Below, piece after piece: positions 7,069 to 13,035 of a DNA stretch of 15,057 nt. How positions within the stretch are numbered: the first letter of the stretch is position 1; each line of letters begins with the position of its first letter. Made by a program: the position numbers and the translations under genes. Under the pieces are notes generated by a model. That model was not told where the DNA came from, ran no database searches, and worked only from the letters and a program-made list of their open reading frames with translations. The DNA lies in assembly GCA_024278285.1 (NCBI GenBank), contig JAJRTM010000550.1:1-15057 (forward strand). Reading direction: 5' to 3'. Source of the stretch: Planctomycetota bacterium. GTDB lineage: Bacteria > Planctomycetota > Planctomycetia > Planctomycetales > Planctomycetaceae.

Positions 7069-8705
7069 AAGTTTTGGTTCTTCATGACCCGCCGAATTGA
7101 CTCAATCCAAATCCCTTCATTTGCAGCATATAGCCCTTCCTTACCGTTGAGCTTGGCTATAGCTGTACCACCTTTGTGGTGAATTCCGATTGTTCGCCAG
7201 TTTCCATTAAATACTGGGCTTCCAGAACTTCCCGGTTCGGTTGGTGTTCTATAATGTATACGGCATGGGTCGGTTCGGTCTTTCGCATTTACCAATTCCA
7301 AATCATAATCCAGAAGCTCATTGTCCTCATAAGAAAAGCTTATATCACCGCCACCGGGATGACCAATAATATAGATTTTTTGTTTCTCTTTTTCATCGAG
7401 CGTTGGCAAGTTTGGTGAAAATTTCATAGGTTTAATGCTGTCAGGTAAAGCGGGCTCAACACGTAACAAGCTTGCATCATGTTGATCTGGTGGTGACTGC
7501 CACACAACCTCTTTAACATCATATTTCGTTTTGTTTTCCGCAGTGTTCTGCAATTCAAAAGCAATTGTTACGTCGTCTGGCCGGGCGGCGCCTTCCTTAG
7601 GCGGGTCGCTAACCACGTGCGAATTGGTTAGCACAAACAGTTCATCGCCCAGACGGTCGTCAAGTGTATTTCCCCTTACAACAAATCCGGTCCCAAAACC
7701 TGTTCCATTCTTGCGGATAAGTGCAACGGATTGCGCTATATCAAACCCTTGCTTCATCCATGAGTATGTTTTTGCACCAACATTACCCAGTATTTTTTCA
7801 TAACTGCTCTTTTCGACACTGGCCATTTGCACCAGTTCCTGATTGGTGACGGTAAAGCTACCACCAGGTAGTTCAAGAAGCTTTGCTCGCATTGGGGTTA
7901 GAAGAGCACCTCCATTTGGTGTGTTCCCAAGTTGCCAGATTTCAGTGAGCTGGCGAATGGTGCCTGCAAGAGCAAATGAGTCAATGTCCTTATGAGACAC
8001 GTAATTATGGAACCACCCGATTGCGTCCTGAGTTTTCCCCTGCGCAATAAGTGCTTCACCGGCAGTCGCAATGTCCCAAAGTGGTCTTTTATCTTCTGGT
8101 ATGTTTTTTACGCGAGAAAAAATTTTCTTTGCGGTGGCTAGTGCTTTGTCGCGCTCTGCTTTGTCAAGAGAAAGCCCACGGTCCCAATACGCAAGAGCTA
8201 CATGGTTGATTCCCTGATACAATAGCGCATCATCTTTGTTGTAAGCATCGCGATAATGCTCAAAAGCATTCTTTAGCGCTACTGCCGCAATATCATCTCG
8301 AATACCCCTTACTTTAACTGCTCGGTCCTTCCAGGCACGTCCGAGAATGCCTTTCATTTCCGCCCATTCACTGAATGGGACATCGTCTCTTTCAAGTTGA
8401 TGTTGAAGAACTCCAATTGCGGGTACTGTTTCACCAGCTTCAATTAGTGCCTGGGCAAACTGGCGATAAATTTGAGGATCATCACAACCATCATCCAAGA
8501 TAGCTTGTGCAATCCGGCGCATGTGCCCAAACCGACGGTGTTTCCTGAGGGCTGAAAGGCACCGCCAGGCTAGTTCTTTATCAATCGCTCCTGGCTCTTT
8601 TGGCATTGCAGATATTAAAGCTGCGCATGAAAGATTCAATTCCTGAGGATCATTCTCACTAGCTGCAGCTTCAAGCCGTTTGGTTAGGTCTTCTAACTTT
8701 CCCAT
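7065..8705 (-). CDS. helical-repeat protein with trypsin-like protease domain
   Basis: A 546-residue, two-part protein. Residues 1 to about 300 are helical and TPR-like. The segment near 145-200 (HYRDAYNKDD, QGINHVALAYWDRG) resembles the DUF4071/TRAFs-binding family and the TPR-S domains that I recall from TIR-linked conflict systems, where a nucleotide-sensing role has been proposed. Residues about 320-540 are a trypsin-fold peptidase with a full triad: His363 in LTNSHVV, Asp410 in QHDASLL and Ser494 in PGSSGSPVF; IIGHPGGG is also typical. There is no signal peptide, so it should act in the cytoplasm. AAAGAAAGG precedes ATG 8705, and the gap from the hydrolase gene is 18 bases. Likely an effector protease gated by the helical region; the activator is unknown. 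Confidence 0.85.
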   Translation of the reverse strand: MGKLEDLTKRLEAAASENDPQELNLSCAALISAMPKEPGAIDKELAWRCLSALRKHRRFGHMRRIAQAILDDGCDDPQIYRQFAQALIEAGETVPAIGVLQHQLERDDVPFSEWAEMKGILGRAWKDRAVKVRGIRDDIAAVALKNAFEHYRDAYNKDDALLYQGINHVALAYWDRGLSLDKAERDKALATAKKIFSRVKNIPEDKRPLWDIATAGEALIAQGKTQDAIGWFHNYVSHKDIDSFALAGTIRQLTEIWQLGNTPNGGALLTPMRAKLLELPGGSFTVTNQELVQMASVEKSSYEKILGNVGAKTYSWMKQGFDIAQSVALIRKNGTGFGTGFVVRGNTLDDRLGDELFVLTNSHVVSDPPKEGAARPDDVTIAFELQNTAENKTKYDVKEVVWQSPPDQHDASLLRVEPALPDSIKPMKFSPNLPTLDEKEKQKIYIIGHPGGGDISFSYEDNELLDYDLELVNAKDRTDPCRIHYRTPTEPGSSGSPVFNGNWRTIGIHHKGGTAIAKLNGKEGLYAANEGIWIESIRRVMKNQNL

Positions 8706-8723
8706 TTTTTTGCCTTTCTTTGA

Positions 8724-9659
8724 TCAGTCGATAAACCCGAGTAATCGGCTGATACCAGAACTAACCTCGCGCCCTTTCAAATATTTGCTTATATCATGCC
8801 GCCAGGCACCGTCATTTGTTTGAGTAGCATCTTGAACGACGGCCTTTCCCGCGTGTTTAAAGTCGTTGGCAAGTTTAGGATCGAGGCGAGATACAACATC
8901 CAGTTTGTCATAGAAATTCAGCCATTTCCCCTCGACCCGCACATGCGGAAACCCGTCTTTCCTTGTCCATTCTGGATGAAGCTTATCCTGAATTTCGTCT
9001 ATGCCCAGGGGGCTACCAATTGTTACCAGCGCATCTATCTGAGGACATTCAGGAACTCGTTTCAAACAATCATATGCAATAACGGTGCCCATGCTATGAG
9101 ACACAACAATATGGGGCGAGCCTTTTTTGGAACCGTATCTCAGTGCGCTTACAAAGCGCGCTCTTATCTCGTCTTGCACACGATAGGTTTCGCCAGGGCG
9201 AGGAGAAAACAAAGTGTTAAATAGGTAATGATGCACATCTTTCAAAAAATTCTTCAGAAAAGCATCTTTCCAAGGCCCTGGAAGGGGAATGCGTTCCAAC
9301 TCCGCAGACATTGTATCGTCTTGTTCCGGTTCGTCAATTCCATTGGAAATACCAAGATGTTTTTCCATTGTCTTGATCCAAAGAGACTCTGTTTCGTCGT
9401 CGGCTTCAAGTCGGCCAGCAGGAAGTAAGTTTTCGGTGGTATTTTCAAAAATTACTGATTCATCGCCAGACTCATATTTGCTTTCAAGTATAGGATTTTT
9501 GTACAGCACATCCGCCCAATAGACCATTTCACATGTAACGCCTTCAGCACCCAAGTCTAAAGGTATTTGGGCGTCTGCGAGAGCCTTTTTCCAAATCTTG
9601 AGTAATGTCTTTTTATCGGGTTTATTTGACATTCCGTGAATGAAGGTAATATGCGCCAT
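8724..9659 (-). CDS. alpha/beta hydrolase, lipase/esterase-like
   Basis: A 311-residue alpha/beta-hydrolase. It opens directly with a strand and an oxyanion-type motif, ITFIHGM (4-10). The nucleophile elbow is SHSMG with Ser189. The acid is probably Asp254 in YDKLDVV and the base His288 in WRHDIS, so the triad is complete. No signal peptide or membrane helix is seen. An acidic, divergent insert covers about residues 60-125. The substrate cannot be read from the sequence; lipid, ester or peptide bonds are all possible. AAGGA lies just before ATG 9659, and the gap after the TIR gene is 13 bases, so it is cotranscribed. As I recall, hydrolases of this type occur next to trypsin/TPR proteins in predicted conflict systems, which fits an effector role. 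Confidence 0.82.
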   Translation of the reverse strand: MAHITFIHGMSNKPDKKTLLKIWKKALADAQIPLDLGAEGVTCEMVYWADVLYKNPILESKYESGDESVIFENTTENLLPAGRLEADDETESLWIKTMEKHLGISNGIDEPEQDDTMSAELERIPLPGPWKDAFLKNFLKDVHHYLFNTLFSPRPGETYRVQDEIRARFVSALRYGSKKGSPHIVVSHSMGTVIAYDCLKRVPECPQIDALVTIGSPLGIDEIQDKLHPEWTRKDGFPHVRVEGKWLNFYDKLDVVSRLDPKLANDFKHAGKAVVQDATQTNDGAWRHDISKYLKGREVSSGISRLLGFID

Positions 9660-9672
9660 CCGTTATCCTTGC

Positions 9673-10140
9673 TTAAATATTATCTGAAAGGTCTTTCCAG
9701 CGTATCACTTCAATTTTGTTGCTTTTCACGCTGTCTGGAAGGTTTTTAGGAGCGGAATCCCCACTATGGACCGCCAATACTCTTTTACCTAGCTCCAGTG
9801 ATTTTCCAACTTCCCAGTTCACCCAATCACTATTTTTTGTGTTGTCAGAAACATAAACCACGGTCAACGAAGATTGCTTAATGCGGTCTGAAATCTGCCG
9901 TTTGATATAGTCTGCATTCTCACTGTTGAATGCCTCTTTCACTGACCAATCATTGAATTCAATGTCAGAATTGTCGTTCTTGGCCTGGCCACGAAGCAAA
10001 TTAACTTCGTTTGCATCATCATAGTCAAAACTGATAAACACATTTTTCCGACCAGATTCTTTCAAGCGGTTTTTCGCTTCTTGAAGAAGCTTGTCGACAT
10101 TACCAACGCCGCGATATCCGCCGCCACCTCCACCACCCAT
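9673..10140 (-). CDS. TIR-like (DUF1863/ThsB-type) protein with Met-Gly7 N-terminus
   Basis: A 155-residue protein. After Met come seven Gly, then YRGVG and a helix, then the TIR-like fold: NVFISFDYDD (33-42), TVVYVSDNT (93-101), WVNWE (106-110) with Glu110 at the catalytic position, and KRVLAVHSG. This resembles the DUF1863/MTH538 group that includes ThsB of Thoeris, which makes a cyclic ADP-ribose signal. The seven Gly codons are mixed (GGT, GGA, GGC), so the tract is kept at protein level and is not a simple DNA repeat. AGGAGG (10149-10154) is 8 bases upstream and fixes the start before the Gly tract; after Met removal the mature end would be Gly. It lies 4 bases after the QueC-like gene. 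I infer that it is the target of the neighbouring deazaguanine enzymes. Confidence 0.85.
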   Translation of the reverse strand: MGGGGGGGYRGVGNVDKLLQEAKNRLKESGRKNVFISFDYDDANEVNLLRGQAKNDNSDIEFNDWSVKEAFNSENADYIKRQISDRIKQSSLTVVYVSDNTKNSDWVNWEVGKSLELGKRVLAVHSGDSAPKNLPDSVKSNKIEVIRWKDLSDNI

Positions 10141-10144
10141 ATCT

Positions 10145-10732
10145 TTAACCTCCTATTTCAAATTCACGGCATGCAATACACTGACCACAAGGCTGTTTTC
10201 CGCCAACATGGCAAGAGTATGTGCTACCCAACCTACGAGCTTCAGACATCGCAATTACTTCCTGTTTCGAAAATGCCATAAGCGGTGCCTTAATTGAAAT
10301 TTCCCTTCCGACAGAATGCACTAAAAATCGTTCTGCTTGACTGAGGAATTCTTCAGTTTGATCCGAAAACAGATGATATCGTTCATCAAGCAACCCAACC
10401 ATAATAACCTCCGCATCAATTGTGGCCGCGTAAGAAGCAGCGGAAAGGAGAAATAAGCTGTTGCGCCCTGGTGTGAACGCATCCTTCACAACATCCAAAT
10501 TGGAATTTGTTAAACCCGAAGGGATAAGTTTTCCAAACCCTTGAAGTTCTGCAAACTGTGGCTCCCTAAATCCCTGCCCTTCTATAACTTTAACACAATG
10601 ATCTCGCTCCTCTTTCGCCGCTAGTTGCCCGTAATCCACGAACAGAGGGAAAACTTCATATCCTTCGTCCAAGGCTAAATACCCAAGTAGAGTTGAATCT
10701 AGGCCACCTGACATAAGAACTACTGCACGCAT
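10145..10732 (-). CDS. QueC-like 7-deazaguanine enzyme
   Basis: QueC is the ATP-using enzyme that turns 7-carboxy-7-deazaguanine into the nitrile preQ0 by way of an adenylate and an amide. Here, in 195 residues, I see the PP-loop SGGLDS (8-13), FVDYGQ (31-36), PGRNSLFL (88-95) and a zinc site Cys174, Cys182, Cys185, Cys188 (C-x7-C-x2-C-x2-C). Where standard QueC has a GVCQTDYSGYPDC-like stretch, this has GLLDERYHLFSDQ, which I associate with defence-type QueC relatives (Cap9, QatC). ATG 10732 is chosen because GGGAGG (10740-10745) is 7 bases away; it overlaps the previous gene by 13 bases. No QueD or QueE is nearby, so the host pathway would have to supply the substrate. A role in modifying a protein amine instead of ammonia is inference. 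Confidence 0.88.
   Translation of the reverse strand: MRAVVLMSGGLDSTLLGYLALDEGYEVFPLFVDYGQLAAKEERDHCVKVIEGQGFREPQFAELQGFGKLIPSGLTNSNLDVVKDAFTPGRNSLFLLSAASYAATIDAEVIMVGLLDERYHLFSDQTEEFLSQAERFLVHSVGREISIKAPLMAFSKQEVIAMSEARRLGSTYSCHVGGKQPCGQCIACREFEIGG
10149..10154 (-). promoter_or_regulatory. AGGAGG ribosome binding site fixing the Gly-tract start
   Basis: A perfect Shine-Dalgarno sequence sits inside the last codons of the QueC-like gene, 8 bases before ATG 10140. It shows that Met-Gly7 is the true N-terminus and suggests coupled translation of QueC and TIR. Confidence 0.8.
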
Positions 10733-11355
10733 GGAACAACCTCCCGCCCGGCAGCCTTCATCGTTATCCAAATGGCTACATCCAAAGCATCCGCCGGTAG
10801 ATTATGATTTGAAGCATACTCTAAAAAGGTACCTTCCACAGCTTCATAATTATTCCAATTCGTCGGAAAAGCCAAATTTGGCAGGATGCCCAGTAGATGC
10901 AAATACCTAAGAATATGACGATCCAAAACTGCAATGTTTTGACCGTAGCCTGCTATACTGAATAAGAAACTCGATTGCTTTGGTCCTAATCCGGGAACGA
11001 GATCAGCCATCGATTTTCTATCATCGCGAACGTTCGCAGGTGAGCGAAGCCAATCAATCGCAATTTTTAGCAATTTACTTTCATCCGCGAAAATAGAAAA
11101 TAGGCGCATTTTTGTTTGATTAGGGAAGCGATGGCGAGATGCGGCCGCTTCAATCTGGTATTCACTTGGCCTTGAGGGTAACATATCTGCAATGTGAACA
11201 GCAGTTTCATATCGAACACCACTACCCAGAGCCGCGCTGATAATCATTTTGCCCAGTCTTTCCGTGCAGCGAACAGGCGGTTGAAACCCACTGTCGGAAA
11301 AACGTTCTCCAAAATCCAACGTGATTTCTTCAATTGTATCTATAAGCCGAGCCAT
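10720..11355 (-). CDS. OGG-like HhH-GPD glycosylase family protein
   Basis: A 211-residue member of the helix-hairpin-helix glycosylase/lyase superfamily, closest by eye to Ogg/AGOG-type 8-oxoguanine glycosylases. The hairpin region is LVPGLGPKQSSFLF, where Lys126 is in the position of the catalytic Schiff-base Lys. It is followed by AVLDRHILRYL with Asp145, the conserved catalytic Asp. Both are present, so base-excising or related N-glycosidic chemistry is possible. No iron-sulfur cysteines are seen. ATG 11355 follows the stop of the TIR-TGT gene directly (TGAATG). In type IV CBASS an OGG-like protein accompanies QueC- and TGT-like proteins, as I recall. Its job there and here is not known to me. 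Confidence 0.82.
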   Translation of the reverse strand: MARLIDTIEEITLDFGERFSDSGFQPPVRCTERLGKMIISAALGSGVRYETAVHIADMLPSRPSEYQIEAAASRHRFPNQTKMRLFSIFADESKLLKIAIDWLRSPANVRDDRKSMADLVPGLGPKQSSFLFSIAGYGQNIAVLDRHILRYLHLLGILPNLAFPTNWNNYEAVEGTFLEYASNHNLPADALDVAIWITMKAAGREVVPCVQ

Positions 11356-12804
11356 TCAATGTTTCCCCAATATTTCTTTAATTTTTCCATATTCGCTCTC
11401 CAAATCCAGCTTATATGCAAAAAGCTTATCATACTCGTCACGGTGATGATGTTCGTTAATTTCTTGGCTTGCCTGCATAAAAAATGCGATATTGTGCAGC
11501 GCAACTTTCACAAACCATGGGGTACTTTGTGAACCAACCAGTTCTGCAATTTCTGCTGAATCTATTAGGCCGGTTTGAGAAGAAAAAAAGTCCCATTGTT
11601 GAAAATGATACAACCGCCATTTCTTACCGTCTATGGCAGTTCTGCACCATTCGAGACCGTCAAAAAAATCAGCCCCAGCCATTGATAGCATTGCCGCGCT
11701 GATCGGATTGCCAGTGCCCAGAACGTGTAGAAGTGTTGTTGAACCTTGATCCGAAAGCGCTTTACGTATCCTCACTATCGTATCCACTCGTGTCATTATA
11801 CCATCCCCCAGTTCTCTCTCGGCAACGGCAATTATTGACGGGCTTATCGATTGGACAACTGACGAACATATCTCAGGGAGTTTTTTATAAGCAAATCTAT
11901 TCTTTGGTAAACGTGGAGCATGGATAATTGGCGCTACCATGCAGTTCATTATAGTTTTGTCGCGGGTATATTCAGCAACAATTTCATCCACACGTTGCTC
12001 TACATTTACATGGGTATCCATGGCCAACGGCTTTGGCAGTTTATCATGTGTGAAAGCAATATCCACCTCAATACATTCGAGTGTTTCGGCTAAACGATTT
12101 TTGCTACGTTGCCAATTTTTGTCTTGATACCGCATTGCTTCGTAGTTGCCCGAATCTAAAAATATTATCGAACCCGATTCACGCATTTGGTCGATAACAT
12201 TGGGAGTAGGAATTGCTGGTTTATTTTTCCCTTTTCTTTCTGGGCGGAGTAAATCGTACGCAGAAATCAAAACAGCTTCAGGCTTGGCAATCTTGAGAAG
12301 TTTTAAGGAATCTTCAGGTTCAATCTGAGTTTCATATGAGGACACTGAGAGAATAATACTGGGAGCTGAAAGAAATTTTCCATTCAGGTGCAGGCCTCTT
12401 TTTTGCGGTGCACAATCTGGAAATAGTTCCCTAACTTTAGTTTCAATTTTTTCCAATGCTTCATTTACCAATTGGCTAGAAACCGGTAATCTTGGCGCTC
12501 CACCAAAGCCAGCCGGAGGCTTTTTAACCGGTTCATCAAGGACGTTGAGCAAGGTTTTATGTAAATCCACGACTTGCTTTGATTCGTCTTTAACTATCTG
12601 ATTTTTCAATGCGCTTTCGGTCCAGATCACAATCGCTCCGACACAATCGTCAGAGCCTATTGTAGCTTCCATTTCACTTTCCCAGTTAGACCGTGAATCT
12701 CTATCAGCAAGCCAAGGGTTATACCCAAGTATTGTTAAACGGTCGGCAATATTTTCTGCAAATGAGAAATCGTACGAATCGTAAAAAACAGCAATGCTTT
12801 TCAA
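11356..12804 (-). CDS. TIR domain fused to tRNA-guanine transglycosylase-like domain
   Basis: A 482-residue fusion. Residues 2 to about 125 are a TIR domain: IAVFYDSYDFSFAENIADRL, GAIVIWTES (56-64) and IVKDE (70-74), with Glu74 at the NADase position. From about 145 on it is TGT-like: LISAYDLLRPER, IIFLDSGNYEA with Asp217, LHVLGTGNP (359-367), and GADFFDGLEW with Asp382 at the usual nucleophile position, then a C-terminal helix VALHNIAFF. The CxCxxC zinc site of tRNA-modifying TGTs is not seen, which suggests a remodelled enzyme that does not handle tRNA normally, like the TGT relative Cap10 of type IV CBASS as I recall it. Start is TTG 12804 behind GGAAAG; no in-frame ATG or GTG lies between it and the upstream stop. 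First gene of the operon. Confidence 0.85.
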   Translation of the reverse strand: MKSIAVFYDSYDFSFAENIADRLTILGYNPWLADRDSRSNWESEMEATIGSDDCVGAIVIWTESALKNQIVKDESKQVVDLHKTLLNVLDEPVKKPPAGFGGAPRLPVSSQLVNEALEKIETKVRELFPDCAPQKRGLHLNGKFLSAPSIILSVSSYETQIEPEDSLKLLKIAKPEAVLISAYDLLRPERKGKNKPAIPTPNVIDQMRESGSIIFLDSGNYEAMRYQDKNWQRSKNRLAETLECIEVDIAFTHDKLPKPLAMDTHVNVEQRVDEIVAEYTRDKTIMNCMVAPIIHAPRLPKNRFAYKKLPEICSSVVQSISPSIIAVAERELGDGIMTRVDTIVRIRKALSDQGSTTLLHVLGTGNPISAAMLSMAGADFFDGLEWCRTAIDGKKWRLYHFQQWDFFSSQTGLIDSAEIAELVGSQSTPWFVKVALHNIAFFMQASQEINEHHHRDEYDKLFAYKLDLESEYGKIKEILGKH

Positions 12805-12825
12805 GGCGTTTTTCTTTCCAAAAGA

Positions 12826-12853
12826 ATGATAGCGTTCACTATCACTAAACCAA
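12826..12853 (-). promoter_or_regulatory. candidate operon promoter with overlapping palindrome
   Basis: On the minus strand TTGGTT (12848-12853) and TATCAT (12826-12831) are 16 bases apart, a fair sigma-70-like pair 22 bases before the TTG start. TGATAG-N6-CTATCA (12827-12844), a perfect 6-bp inverted repeat, covers the -10 box and would suit a dimeric repressor. No regulator gene is seen nearby. Confidence 0.4.
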
Positions 12854-12894
12854 CAATATCAAATTACAATAAATCAGTGACCTTAAGCACAAAA

Positions 12895-13035
12895 TCAATA
12901 TACACTTTGATGTGCTGACAAATCAGCCAGCGGCGCGAGAATATAATCAATGTATCTCCAAATATTCATCGCGTCCAGTCTTGGAGAGTAGATACGTATC
13001 CCGTCTATTGTAAAATGGATGATTGTATGAATCAA
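12895..13035 (-). CDS. possible 46-residue ORF coupled to the relaxase stop
   Basis: TTG 13035 overlaps the relaxase stop and lies 9 bases after a perfect AGGAGG (13045-13050). The product starts MIHTIIHFTIDGIRIY and ends LSAHQSVY; I do not recognise it. It may be the stump of a former downstream gene in the mobilization operon, cut when the defence cargo was acquired, or a chance frame. Confidence 0.3.
   Translation of the reverse strand: MIHTIIHFTIDGIRIYSPRLDAMNIWRYIDYILAPLADLSAHQSVY

Noticed and set aside
10117..10137. Gly tract of the TIR protein as a simple GGN DNA repeat artefact
   Set aside because: Codons are mixed (GGT, GGA, GGC) without a fixed period, and a perfect ribosome binding site places the tract at the true N-terminus.
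10145..10771. Longer QueC start at 10771
   Set aside because: The extra 13 residues overlap the glycosylase gene by 52 bases, while ATG 10732 has a strong GGGAGG 7 bases upstream and begins right at the conserved first strand.
6910..12804. Type IV CBASS proper
   Set aside because: No protein in the operon shows a CD-NTase (nucleotidyltransferase) signature; only the ancillary enzymes are shared.
10145..12804. Ordinary queuosine or DNA-deazaguanine (Dpd-type) pathway
   Set aside because: No QueD, QueE, QueF or DpdA-like set is present, the TGT-like protein lacks its zinc site and is fused to TIR, and the neighbours are effector-like.
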